From JAXLZZ01 sp046350675 (lineage in GTDB: Bacteria; Patescibacteriota; Saccharimonadia; Saccharimonadales; UBA4665): a DNA stretch of 64,000 nucleotides. Shown here one piece after another: positions 49,705 through 59,110 of the stretch (positions are counted from its first letter, which is position 1; each line of letters begins with the position of its first letter). The notes beneath the pieces were generated by a model. It was not told where the DNA came from and searched no databases. It was given only the letters and a program-made list of their open reading frames with translations. The translations under genes and the position numbers were made by a program. Location of the stretch: positions 62,001 to 126,000 of the forward strand of contig JAXLZZ010000004.1 in assembly GCA_046350675.1 (NCBI GenBank). The letters run 5' to 3'.

Positions 49705-49733
49705 ATTGTATCATACTTGTCAATATTTGTCAA
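49705..49733 (-). promoter_or_regulatory. Tandem-TTGAC promoter of the sigma-like gene
   Basis: Minus strand: TTGACA (49728-49733), 17-bp spacer with a second TTGACA ten bases in, TACAAT (49705-49710). Only GAGGAG lies between the -10 and the ATG, so the start site would fall on or beside the ATG. Confidence 0.75.
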
Positions 49734-49951
49734 TTATACTGGGTCTGGGAAAGCTAAGAGTGCGTAGACAATTTGTCAACACAAAAGACGCAGAAATAAC
49801 AGAGATATTACGCTTATGAAAAGTGGATAACTCGTATGCTTATGCTTGGGTGCCATATGTAGCGGGCGTACCATGGCTCTATCTGATGGGGCACGGAGTG
49901 GGAGCTCTTACCAGTTTGGTGGGAACCACTAACAATAAGGAGGGTTTTTGT

Positions 49952-50596
49952 ATGAACAATACAAATCAGCAGGCTATTACTCTTAGCTTCAACCAGTTGA
50001 TCACCGCATTTGTGGTTTCAACATTGGTCGCAGCAAGCGCGGTAGCATTTATCACAAACATGGTTATAAACAGCAAAGTAAACGCATTAACACAAACTAA
50101 CCCAGTTAGCTCAACTGCGGCACAACAGACCAACAACGCACCAGATGTATGCGTAGGCTCTGCTACACCACAGACTGCAGCTGACGGCAGCGTAGTAATG
50201 GGCGGCAGCGGCTTTGGCGTTGGCTCATTCAAGGGCGGTCTTGTTGGTAACTATAGCTTCAGCTACAGCAACAACCAGACCAACATCTCTAACACGACTA
50301 ACACCAGCACTAACACTGCTATCGATAGTCGTTACAGTGGCAACACGATCTCAATGTTCAATGGTAACTCACTCAATTCTGGTAATACTACCAATACCAG
50401 CACGAGCACAACTACCAACACGAGCGTTGTGACTAACACGGTTACAAATACGTATACCGACAACAGCAATAGCAGCGTTAACAACAGCGGTAACACAAGC
50501 AACACTTCTGCTACCAGCAATACTATTAACGACAACAGCAACAACAGTGTTAACACCGTTGTAACTGGCAACACTGTAGTAGTTCCTATTCCATAA
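49952..50596 (+). CDS. Asn/Thr/Ser-rich membrane-anchored surface protein
   Basis: Start ATG 49952, with AAGGAGGG upstream; a longer open frame begins at 49823 but has no good ribosome site. 214 residues. One membrane helix (LITAFVVSTLVAASAVAFIT, about 14-33) then an outer region that turns into NT/NS/TNTS-rich repeats (such as NTSTSTTTNTSVVTNTVTNT) from about residue 115 on. Such a composition suits an extended, possibly glycosylated stalk or adhesin. No family recognised. Confidence 0.75.
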   Translation: MNNTNQQAITLSFNQLITAFVVSTLVAASAVAFITNMVINSKVNALTQTNPVSSTAAQQTNNAPDVCVGSATPQTAADGSVVMGGSGFGVGSFKGGLVGNYSFSYSNNQTNISNTTNTSTNTAIDSRYSGNTISMFNGNSLNSGNTTNTSTSTTTNTSVVTNTVTNTYTDNSNSSVNNSGNTSNTSATSNTINDNSNNSVNTVVTGNTVVVPIP

Positions 50597-50620
50597 GTAG
50601 GACGCTATAGCGCACAAGAG

Positions 50621-50641
50621 CAGCCCTTCGGGGCTGTTTTT
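50621..50641 (+). terminator. Rho-independent terminator
   Basis: CAGCCC-TTCG-GGGCTG followed by five T, 25 bp after the surface protein gene. Confidence 0.9.
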
Positions 50642-50678
50642 GTATTGCAAGCTGCTCAAGCTATGATAGGCTTGCACT

Positions 50679-51023
50679 ATGGCTGATACGTTAGAACGAC
50701 AAAAAGAACTAGAACAAGAGTTTGCTTCCATCCACCATCAGTTGGTGGGCGTAGGAATAGCTGCCGTAAGTGTCTTGTGTGTTGGTGCAACTTTTTTCCA
50801 CTTTGAACAAGGGCTTAAATGGCTCGACGCTTTCTATTTCTGCACGATAACACTCACAACTGTTGGCTATGGTGATATCACACCTGTATCAGACGCTGCA
50901 AAATTGTTTACGATGTTTTACGTACTGATTGGCATAGGAATCATTGCTACATTCGCTAATTTACTTATCAAACAAACAATGATTAAGCGAGAGATAAAAC
51001 GTAATCAAAAAGACCTTAAGTAG
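50679..51023 (+). CDS. Two-TM potassium channel
   Basis: 114 residues: two hydrophobic helices flanking the pore loop TTVGYGD, the K+ selectivity filter. N- and C-terminal ends are charged and helical. No regulatory RCK domain. It overlaps the convergent MFS gene by 8 bp. Confidence 0.9.
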   Translation: MADTLERQKELEQEFASIHHQLVGVGIAAVSVLCVGATFFHFEQGLKWLDAFYFCTITLTTVGYGDITPVSDAAKLFTMFYVLIGIGIIATFANLLIKQTMIKREIKRNQKDLK

Positions 51024-52608
51024 TTTTTAGCTTCTCGGAGGGGATGTTACGAGAAAGCAATAGTGACAGTACAACCACAAAGCCTAGGGCAGTGATAGCC
51101 GACTTGAGGCCGCTGAGTTGAGCATCAGTGTATTCGCTACTAATTTCCTGAGCTGCTGACTGGCTGCCGCCTTTGCTTATGACGTATTGCTCAACTTCGC
51201 TACTTGGCACAATCTGCACACCTGACTTACTATGCTGAGTGATGTACGTTTTAACATCGCTTGGTAGGCTACTGTTATTAATATTAGATACAAAGCCACT
51301 CGTAAGGGAAACGACCAGAATTGAGCCGACAAACGCCGTTCCAAAAGATGAGCCAAGGTTTTGGAAAGTGCCTTGTAGGCCACCAACTTCGCTGCTTTTA
51401 TCGGCGGAGACAGCAGACATATTAATATTGCCGAGCTGTGATGCTAATAGACCTAGTCCTGCGCCTACAGCAAACATCGCGGCAGCGAACGCACCACTTC
51501 GAAGCTCTGGATCTACAGCGGAGAGCAAAAAAGCAACTCCAAGTACGAGTAATGCCTGCCCGACGCGCACGATAAAACGTGGAGATCTGGCATTTGTTAA
51601 ACGTGTACCGAGCACTGAAAAGATAATGAGCGCTGCGGACAATGGCAGTATACGAATCCCGGTTTCCAAGGCGTCCAGGCCGAGAACCATTTGCAAGTAC
51701 ACCGGAACGACAAAGAATATGGCGCCGATGGTCATATACTGCGCCATCAGTACCGATAAACCTGCACGTAGCCGAGTAATGGAGAAAAGTGATGCATGCA
51801 CCAGCGGTTCTTTGCCAGCTTCTTCGAGCTTTTTCTGTCTATCAAGGAAGAATTTGAGTAAGAAAATACCAATGACGATCAAATACGCTGAGAGTGAAAT
51901 GCCGAACGGAGCAATCTCCTGCCCATTAATAACCGGTTTGCTCATCGGCTCAACCCAGCCCCAGGTTTTGCTTTGCAACATACCATATACAAGCGTCGTC
52001 ATACCGGCGACCGAGAGTAGCATGCTGCCAGTATCTAGTTTTTCTGCCGGATTTGCAGACGATGCCTTGAATCGACGAGAGAGAATGAGGACCACTATCA
52101 TGACTACCGTTTCGCTAAAGAATACATAGCGCCACGACAGATATGTTGTGACGTATCCGCCAATAAGTGGGCCGGCAGCAGCCGCGACGCCACTAATACC
52201 ACCGACCATAGCAAACGCGGCAATACGATCTTTGCCCTTATAATTTGCAGCCACTAACGCGGCAATGGCGGGAATGACTAATACAGCGCCTAAACCTTCA
52301 ATAACGGACCATCCGACGAAGAGCTGTGTAATGTTCTGACTCAAACCAGTAATCAACGAGCCGATACCATATATAACTGAGCCGATCGCGAATGCTTTTA
52401 GTAGCCCCCATTTAGCACATAACTTAGCTCCGATCAGCATGAATGCTGCCATAGTTAATGTGTAAAAGGTGATTGCGGTCTGCATGCCACTAACAGTGGT
52501 GCCAAGATCTTTGACAACAGTTGATATCGAGACGTTCATTACCGTGCTATCAAGCACCATCACGAACTGGGCGAGACATAAAATAGCGGCGACGGACCAT
52601 TTCTTCAT
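51016..52608 (-). CDS. MFS drug:H+ antiporter (DHA2, EmrB/QacA-like)
   Basis: 530 residues, about 14 membrane segments. Motif C-like GPLIGGYVTT, the N-terminal VMDSTVMNVS and the LGLLASQLGNINMSA segment fit the DHA2 family. It exports toxic compounds using the proton gradient. No adjacent regulator is seen; a weak divergent promoter region lies at 52609-52732. Confidence 0.88.
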   Translation of the reverse strand: MKKWSVAAILCLAQFVMVLDSTVMNVSISTVVKDLGTTVSGMQTAITFYTLTMAAFMLIGAKLCAKWGLLKAFAIGSVIYGIGSLITGLSQNITQLFVGWSVIEGLGAVLVIPAIAALVAANYKGKDRIAAFAMVGGISGVAAAAGPLIGGYVTTYLSWRYVFFSETVVMIVVLILSRRFKASSANPAEKLDTGSMLLSVAGMTTLVYGMLQSKTWGWVEPMSKPVINGQEIAPFGISLSAYLIVIGIFLLKFFLDRQKKLEEAGKEPLVHASLFSITRLRAGLSVLMAQYMTIGAIFFVVPVYLQMVLGLDALETGIRILPLSAALIIFSVLGTRLTNARSPRFIVRVGQALLVLGVAFLLSAVDPELRSGAFAAAMFAVGAGLGLLASQLGNINMSAVSADKSSEVGGLQGTFQNLGSSFGTAFVGSILVVSLTSGFVSNINNSSLPSDVKTYITQHSKSGVQIVPSSEVEQYVISKGGSQSAAQEISSEYTDAQLSGLKSAITALGFVVVLSLLLSRNIPSEKLKTT

Positions 52609-52732
52609 GTGAGTATTGTAAACGGTGTGTGGAATTTTACCTATAACTTCCGGTCCACCGAAGGGTAGGCGACCTTGAATTGCTCGTCCGTTTGTGCCAT
52701 TATAAGACCATATAAGTAACTAGGAGGCCACT

Positions 52733-53128
52733 ATGGCTAAATCTAACGGTGTATTTAAAACTTCGGGTTGGGTATATTTTGCAAGCGTAATGATGTTCTT
52801 GGCGGGTCTTTTGCACGCTGTAGAAGGTCTTGTGGCACTCTTTAAAGAAAATTTCTTTGTGGTAACTCCGAATGCTCTCATTGCGTTTAATTACACGACA
52901 TGGGGTTGGATCAATATTGTACTAGCTATCGTCCTCTTGACTGCAGCTGCTTCAGTATTGGCTGGTGGTCTGTGGGGCCGTGCTGTGGGTGTTATTGCGG
53001 CTGTACTCAGTATCGTTGCTAGCATGGCATTCCTATCTGCATATCCAATCTGGTCAATCCTCGTAATCGTAGTAGATGTACTTGTTATCCACGCACTCGT
53101 AGTACGTGCGGAGGAACTGCGTAAGTAA
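52733..53128 (+). CDS. DUF7144-like membrane protein
   Basis: 131 residues, four membrane helices. The segments TTWGWINIVLAIVLL and AYPIWSILVIVVD match a paralogue at 54476 (TTWGWIHLVLG, AYPIWSIIMI). Family role unknown; common in actinobacteria. AGGAGG lies 6 bases before the ATG. Confidence 0.8.
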   Translation: MAKSNGVFKTSGWVYFASVMMFLAGLLHAVEGLVALFKENFFVVTPNALIAFNYTTWGWINIVLAIVLLTAAASVLAGGLWGRAVGVIAAVLSIVASMAFLSAYPIWSILVIVVDVLVIHALVVRAEELRK

Positions 53129-53204
53129 CTTGTAAGCGTGGTGGGAGAAGGCAACCGCTATCAGCAATCCAACACTTACGGAATTAAAAAAGGAGAATGC
53201 AGCC

Positions 53205-54416
53205 TTGCGTGCTGAGAACAAAAAACTCAGTCGCACGCTAGCTTCTGCTTCTAACAGTGCGAGGAAAAATCGCTGGCGGTCGCTGGCGGTCGCAGTGCTG
53301 GTTATTATTAGTGCCGTACTGCTTTTCCTAGGTAATATTTTCTTCTGGGCTGGCAATACTATTGCTAAAACCGACCGATATGTGGAGACGGTAACTCCAC
53401 TCATTCAAGATTCTGCCATTCAAACCGCCATCGCAACCTATGCAACGCAACAAATATATGAGAACGTCGATGTTGAGCCGTACATCGCAGAAGTGTTACC
53501 GCCACGAGCAGCGTTTCTCGCACCCACGTTGACATCTCAAATACAGGGGCAGACTAAAACCATCCTAAATAAAGTGGTCGCATCTCCAAAGTTCCAACAG
53601 GTATGGATTAACTCTCAGACAAAAGCTCATGAGCGCTTTGTAAAAGTAGCCTCTAATTACAATGGCGATGGCACCATAGACCTACATGATATATATCAAT
53701 ACCTTTCAGGCGAGCTAAAGAGCACACCGCTAGCATTCCTAGCCAACAAGCAACTACCAAATAGTGTTGGCAATATACAAGTTGCACAAGTGAAATGGCT
53801 ACCATTTGCGCACAAGCTTGTTACTAAAATTGATACCTGGCGCATACTGGCCATCTCATTACTTGTACTCACTACTGTAGGTGCCGTGTTTGCATCACGC
53901 AGACGTCGCCGCACCACAATCACGCTTGGGCTAACATATGCAGGTATCATGTTCTTAACGCTCGTTTCGATACGTATTGGCCGCGAGATAACCAGCAATA
54001 GTGTTAACGCCGAATATCAAGAAGCAGCGCGCCACGCATATCAGATTATTGCCAACCAACTTGTGGTTCAAACGTTTGTGATTATGCTGGGCGGTCTACT
54101 TGTAGCTACAGTCGCCTGGATCAGTGGGCCATCACGTTCGGCCCAAGCAATCACAAGTCGCATCAATACATTGCTAGCAGGTCAGGCACATCAAGCATTA
54201 TTCACTAAAGAAAATTCTCTAACTCTTTGGCTAGGCGCCCACAAACGCGTTATCCAATGGGGATATGTAGCAATACTTGCGGCTATCATGCTATTCAGCC
54301 GCCTTACGCCGCTATCACTTGTACTGTTCGCTGTAGCAATGCTCATTGGAGTATTATTTGTGGAGTTGCTCGCAGCCCCACAAAAGCCTTTCAAGGCAGC
54401 AAAGCCCAGCATGTAG
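53205..54416 (+). CDS. Integral membrane protein of unknown function
   Basis: 403 residues, start TTG 53205 (AGGAG 9 bases upstream). One N-terminal membrane segment, then a ~165-residue outer domain (KTDRYVETVTPLIQDSAIQT), then four more segments with an Arg-rich loop (ASRRRRRTT). The pattern recalls actinobacterial membrane proteins of unknown role. It lies between two paralogous DUF7144-like genes; the three may form a unit. Confidence 0.65.
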   Translation: MRAENKKLSRTLASASNSARKNRWRSLAVAVLVIISAVLLFLGNIFFWAGNTIAKTDRYVETVTPLIQDSAIQTAIATYATQQIYENVDVEPYIAEVLPPRAAFLAPTLTSQIQGQTKTILNKVVASPKFQQVWINSQTKAHERFVKVASNYNGDGTIDLHDIYQYLSGELKSTPLAFLANKQLPNSVGNIQVAQVKWLPFAHKLVTKIDTWRILAISLLVLTTVGAVFASRRRRRTTITLGLTYAGIMFLTLVSIRIGREITSNSVNAEYQEAARHAYQIIANQLVVQTFVIMLGGLLVATVAWISGPSRSAQAITSRINTLLAGQAHQALFTKENSLTLWLGAHKRVIQWGYVAILAAIMLFSRLTPLSLVLFAVAMLIGVLFVELLAAPQKPFKAAKPSM

Positions 54417-54475
54417 TTGACAGTTTTGTCGGCTGGTACGATGATAGACTCATAAATCAACGGAGGACCATATTT

Positions 54476-54877
54476 ATGGCAAAAAATAATAACGAAGTTA
54501 CCGGTTGGGTTGGTTGGGCATACTTTGCTGGTACGATGATGTGGATTGTTGGTATTTTCCAAGCAATCGCAGGTTTAGTAGCGCTATTAAGCCCAACGTA
54601 CTATCTCGTTGGTGAACGTGCGCTCGTAACACTTAACTACACCACTTGGGGTTGGATCCACCTCGTACTTGGCGTAGTGCTTATCACCGCTGGCTCTTCA
54701 GTCATGCGTGGTGGTGTATACGGTCGACTAATTGGTGTATTGCTCGCGGTGCTGAGCATGGTTGCGAACTTTATCTTTATCGCAGCATACCCAATCTGGT
54801 CAATCATCATGATTATCGTAAGTGGCTTTATTATTTACGCTCTTACAGTTCATGGTGCAGAAGCTCGCGAAGATTAA
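54476..54877 (+). CDS. DUF7144-like membrane protein, paralogue
   Basis: 133 residues, start ATG 54476, with CGGAGGACC upstream. Four membrane helices and the same TTWGW and AYPIWSI landmarks as the gene at 52733. The pair most likely arose by local duplication. Confidence 0.8.
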   Translation: MAKNNNEVTGWVGWAYFAGTMMWIVGIFQAIAGLVALLSPTYYLVGERALVTLNYTTWGWIHLVLGVVLITAGSSVMRGGVYGRLIGVLLAVLSMVANFIFIAAYPIWSIIMIIVSGFIIYALTVHGAEARED

Positions 54878-54894
54878 TATCTAGTTGCTTCAAT

Positions 54895-54922
54895 AAAACA
54901 CGTCTCTTTTGAGGCGTGTTTT
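54895..54922. terminator. Bidirectional terminator
   Basis: AAAACACG/CGTGTTTT arms with inner CTC/GAG pair, A- and T-runs on both sides, between the converging DUF7144-like and AI-2E genes. Confidence 0.85.
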
Positions 54923-54925
54923 ATT

Positions 54926-56059
54926 TTATGCTTTTAACGATTTGCGTCGTAGCCAGCCGAACCGTGTTGACCGCTTCTTGGATGGAGGCAAGTTGTTGGC
55001 TGATTCACCGCCTTTATACACCTCTACAAATACTTTGATAGTTGTTACTAACAAAATCATAATTACCGGGCCAACGATAATACCTAGGAACCCAAAGAGC
55101 TTTAAACCAGAAAACACGGCTAATAGCGTGAGTGCAGGATCAAGCCGGGCTTCACGAGGTACCAACTTTGGACGCAACACATTATCGATGTTAGTGACGA
55201 TAACGATATGCCCGACAATGATCAACAGACCGCCCCATATGTTGCCAGAGAGCATCAAGATGATGCCAATCGGTATTGCCAGCACGCCTCCACCAAGCGG
55301 GATGATAGACAGCGCTGTGAGCAACAAAAGGAAAAAGAAGAATCCGGTATGGATACCAGCCAAATAAATCAGTGCCGCGTCTACAAACCCCTGGCACAGC
55401 GCAATTATAAATTGACCCCTCACCATGGCTTTGGTCATGGCACCAGCTTTGTCAACATACAGGGCGCCAATATCTTTGCCTAATGGGTTGAGGTGGTGAA
55501 ATGTAGCGAGTAAACGATCTTGATTTTTAAGAATTGACATAAACACGTACATATAAATAATTGCTACAGTGAAGAAAGCGAAGAAGCTGGAAAGTGTCGA
55601 CAATGCGCCTGACGCTAGGGTAGCGCCAAAGGATTTTACAGCATTTTTTATTCCGTCAATTATTGTCGATAATTCTAAGGTGTAGTGAATGCCCAAGGAA
55701 GCTAAGAATCGATTCACTGAATCAACAGCATGCTGAGCAACGGTGTTTACATCGGTAGTTTGACTATAATTAGATATGTCCCCGACTAAATCAGCAACTT
55801 GGTAAATCGTTACGGATACCACCAATAGACACGGGACGATAAAAGCACCGATCGAAACAAGCAGCGTTATAGATGCAGCACTTGCAGGGGAACGCCCTTT
55901 CTTGATGAGACGTCGGTACAGTGGGTTAAAAATCAAGGCTACAATTACCGCGAAAATAATTAGCATTAAATAACCCTTTAGAAAATAGAGGCCTAAAATT
56001 ACAGCAAGAATTGTTGCAATTGCTAGGGCGCGTTTTTGGCTGGCAGTTACCGATATCAT
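54926..56059 (-). CDS. AI-2E family transporter (PerM-like)
   Basis: 377 residues with about eight membrane segments. LYRRLIKKGRSPASAASITL, GAMTKAMVRGQFIIALCQGF and the PLGGGVLAIPIGIILML segment match the AI-2E/PerM/UPF0118 family. Members export signals, act as Na+/H+ antiporters or have unknown substrates; the AI-2 role is not proven for most. Confidence 0.88.
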   Translation of the reverse strand: MISVTASQKRALAIATILAVILGLYFLKGYLMLIIFAVIVALIFNPLYRRLIKKGRSPASAASITLLVSIGAFIVPCLLVVSVTIYQVADLVGDISNYSQTTDVNTVAQHAVDSVNRFLASLGIHYTLELSTIIDGIKNAVKSFGATLASGALSTLSSFFAFFTVAIIYMYVFMSILKNQDRLLATFHHLNPLGKDIGALYVDKAGAMTKAMVRGQFIIALCQGFVDAALIYLAGIHTGFFFFLLLLTALSIIPLGGGVLAIPIGIILMLSGNIWGGLLIIVGHIVIVTNIDNVLRPKLVPREARLDPALTLLAVFSGLKLFGFLGIIVGPVIMILLVTTIKVFVEVYKGGESANNLPPSKKRSTRFGWLRRKSLKA

Positions 56060-56180
56060 GTAAGTCTCTTCATTATCTATCCCACCACTATACCACTGAC
56101 GCTACCCTAGCGGGAAATGCTCGTTAGTAAGGCAGCAAAGTGGTGATATGATACATGGTATAAAGAGAGGGATAAACCGA

Positions 56181-59051
56181 ATGCCGAAAAAGCAGAAAAG
56201 CACTACTACAGCGTCTAAAAACAACAATACAGGCCCAAAAGATAGGCTACTACCACGTTTAACTATGTTTTTCTTCAAGCGGTCTGGTACAGCTGCACTT
56301 ATCTGGCTGATTGTTGCAGTTTTTGGTATCGCCAGTTATACGACACTTCTAAAGCGGGAGGGTTTTCCCTCAGTTAACATACCCCTCGTAATCGTAAACG
56401 GTTCGTATGCAGTGAACGACCCCGGACAAGTGGACAGCGCACTGGCAAAAACCGTATCGGATGTAGCACTCAAGCAAGATGGCGCCACCAAAGTTGTCAC
56501 CCAAAGCAACGGTAACTTCTTTACGGCGACCGTTCAGTATAAAGAAGACACGGACAGCACACAGGCCAAGAAAGACCTACAGAAAGCTATAGAGTCTCAG
56601 AACATACCGCAAGGTGTGAAGCTGCAATACAACGCGCCGTACTTTGGAGTTACGGGAGGTTCTATAGACAAGGTTGATGCTACCGTTTCCGTATATGACA
56701 CCAGCAACAAGTTGAGTCTACAGCAACTCGTAGATCAGGCGAACAAAGCGTCCACATCTCTTAATAGCCAGGATTTAAACCAGGTCGCGAACACAAAGGT
56801 GGCAAATCCTTTTGAGGAAGTCACGAATCCACTCACACAGCAACAAGTTACTATCCAGCGTAGTTTCGATAGATTTGGCCTCCGAGAGAACAACAACACC
56901 AACTTCTACCAGTCTGTGATCATTAACGTTGCTGGTACCGAAGGCTTTGATGCAATTAAAATGGATCATTCACTACAGCAGGGTGTTGATAAGGTCAATG
57001 CCTCAGGTGATCTCGGTAGCACCAAGCTGATGATTAGCGCCAGTAACGCACCAACTGTAAATGAAAGTATTTCTGAACTACAGCGCGTTCTATTGGAAGG
57101 CTTGTTGGCAGTGCTCGTTGTGGGATCTATTGTGATTGCCATACGGGCTTCAATCATTATTGTTTTGGCGATGATTTCTGTGCTTCTTGCAACGCTTGGG
57201 CTGCTTTTCCTGACAGGCTATTCATTAAATGTCATCACTTTGTTTGGTCTAATCTTAAGCTTGTCCTTGATCGTTGACGACACGATAATCATGACCGAAG
57301 CTATTGACGCTGCCAGGCGGCGTAAAAAGAAAGCCGAGGAAGCGGTCGAGGAAGCTACCAAGAAAATCAGTCGGGCAATGGTCGCCGCTACACTCACAGC
57401 CGCCCTAAGCTTTGTGCCATTAATCTTTGTGAGTGGCATTCTAGGAAGCTTCATCCGGGCAATCCCGGTAACAATTATTTCTGCGCTACTTATTAGCCTA
57501 GTAACTGCCTTGATAATCATTCCGCTGTTTGCGAAATACCTGCTGCTTGGTAAAAAACAGATGGGCGAGAGGAGCGTAAAAGAAGTTGCAGCTGGGCTAG
57601 AAGCTAACATAGCAAAATTCATTGCAAAGCCAATGCTGTGGGCCCGACATTCTCGTAAGAAGGAAATTGTCACTGGCCTGTCTGCTGTAGCTATAAGCTT
57701 GGCATTCATTATTGGCGGCGGCATGATATTCAGCAAATTTGTTGATTTCAATATTTTCCCTTCCACCAAGGACACCAATAATATAGCTGTCGCGCTCACA
57801 TTCCCATCCGGGACAGATATTCAAACAGCCGAGAACACTACCGATCAAGCTGATGCAATAACCAAAAAAGTTATCGGACCTGAGTTTGTAAAGGGTTCTT
57901 ACTATGGTATGGCTAACGACCAATCAGCGACCCTATATATTGATCTAGTGCCGTATGGCCAGCGCGATGTGCGCGCTCCAGAGTTAGTGGATCAATTAGA
58001 TGCTGCGTTTAAATCATTTCCAGGTGCACGAGCTGAGGCATACAGCATTGATGCTGGTCCGCCTGCATCTGCATTTGTGATAAATATTGACGCTGGGCAA
58101 AATCGTGAAAATGCGATTAAGCTTGCAAATGATATGGCCGCCTATCTCAAAGGCCGTTCACTAGAACGACCAAATGGGACAACAGCCAAGATTACAGATG
58201 CAACGGTCTCCAATACCTCATCCTATGATCGCGTCGATGGCAAAGCGGTTGTTAAAGTAAGTGCAACATTTGAAGACACTGATACGAGCACGCTCACAAT
58301 CATTGCCCAGGATGCAGTCAAGGGTAAGTACACCAATCAAGAGCTTGCCAAATACGGCTTAACTAAAGAGGCGATCTCATTTGACCTTGGCCAGGAATCT
58401 GAGAATCAAGATTCGTTCAACACGCTTGCTCTCGCGTTCCCACTCGTTCTACTTGTGATCTTCATATTGCTAGCCATCCAATTCCGTTCATTGCTACAGC
58501 CACTGATCATCTTCATGGCAATACCATTCAGCTTCTTTGGCATCGCACTTGGGCTGGCGATCACCGACAACGCGTTTAGCTTCTTCACGATGCTTGGTTT
58601 CTTCGCGCTGATTGGTCTGAGCATCAAGAACACAATCCTGCTGACGGACTATGCGAATCAGTCTCAGCAGAATGGCATGGCACCAGTTGATGCAGCTGCT
58701 GAAGCACTACGTGAACGATTCCGCCCGCTGATTGCGACCAGTTTGACAGCAGTTGTGTCGCTCATACCGCTCGCGATTACCAGTCCATTCTGGGAAGCGC
58801 TAGCAGTCGTGTTGATATTCGGTCTGCTTTCAAGCACATTCCTCGTAGTCACGGTATTCCCGTATTACTATCTCGGCAGTGAGTACCTCCGCCGACGCAT
58901 AAATCGCCGTACGGGTATTTCTTGGCTAGTGCTAACAATCGTTCTGATCATGGGACTCAGCAAGGCTGCTGCACCGTTAGCAATAGTGGCACCGTTCCTC
59001 GCTGCTACAGTAGTGATAGTCGTAAAACGCATTGCCCGTAAAAAGAAATAA
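56181..59051 (+). CDS. RND family efflux transporter (AcrB/HAE1-like)
   Basis: ATG 56181 (MPKKQKST) is chosen; an earlier ATG at 56148 lies close to a -10-like sequence. About 956 residues. Twelve membrane segments, two periplasmic-type loops, and the proton-relay Asp pair in LIVDDTIIMTEAIDAARRR. The inner-membrane part looks complete. No membrane-fusion or outer channel gene is nearby, which fits a cell with a single membrane and suggests export of lipids or drugs across it. Confidence 0.85.
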   Translation: MPKKQKSTTTASKNNNTGPKDRLLPRLTMFFFKRSGTAALIWLIVAVFGIASYTTLLKREGFPSVNIPLVIVNGSYAVNDPGQVDSALAKTVSDVALKQDGATKVVTQSNGNFFTATVQYKEDTDSTQAKKDLQKAIESQNIPQGVKLQYNAPYFGVTGGSIDKVDATVSVYDTSNKLSLQQLVDQANKASTSLNSQDLNQVANTKVANPFEEVTNPLTQQQVTIQRSFDRFGLRENNNTNFYQSVIINVAGTEGFDAIKMDHSLQQGVDKVNASGDLGSTKLMISASNAPTVNESISELQRVLLEGLLAVLVVGSIVIAIRASIIIVLAMISVLLATLGLLFLTGYSLNVITLFGLILSLSLIVDDTIIMTEAIDAARRRKKKAEEAVEEATKKISRAMVAATLTAALSFVPLIFVSGILGSFIRAIPVTIISALLISLVTALIIIPLFAKYLLLGKKQMGERSVKEVAAGLEANIAKFIAKPMLWARHSRKKEIVTGLSAVAISLAFIIGGGMIFSKFVDFNIFPSTKDTNNIAVALTFPSGTDIQTAENTTDQADAITKKVIGPEFVKGSYYGMANDQSATLYIDLVPYGQRDVRAPELVDQLDAAFKSFPGARAEAYSIDAGPPASAFVINIDAGQNRENAIKLANDMAAYLKGRSLERPNGTTAKITDATVSNTSSYDRVDGKAVVKVSATFEDTDTSTLTIIAQDAVKGKYTNQELAKYGLTKEAISFDLGQESENQDSFNTLALAFPLVLLVIFILLAIQFRSLLQPLIIFMAIPFSFFGIALGLAITDNAFSFFTMLGFFALIGLSIKNTILLTDYANQSQQNGMAPVDAAAEALRERFRPLIATSLTAVVSLIPLAITSPFWEALAVVLIFGLLSSTFLVVTVFPYYYLGSEYLRRRINRRTGISWLVLTIVLIMGLSKAAAPLAIVAPFLAATVVIVVKRIARKKK

Positions 59052-59110
59052 ATCTTACACACGCGTCTAGCGATCCAGGTTAGAGTAAGAATAACTTGAG
59101 AGGAGATTCT

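Noticed and set aside
49823..49951. Longer start for the Asn/Thr-rich protein
   Set aside because: AAGGAGGG directly precedes the ATG at 49952, and the signal-anchor helix follows this start at the usual distance.
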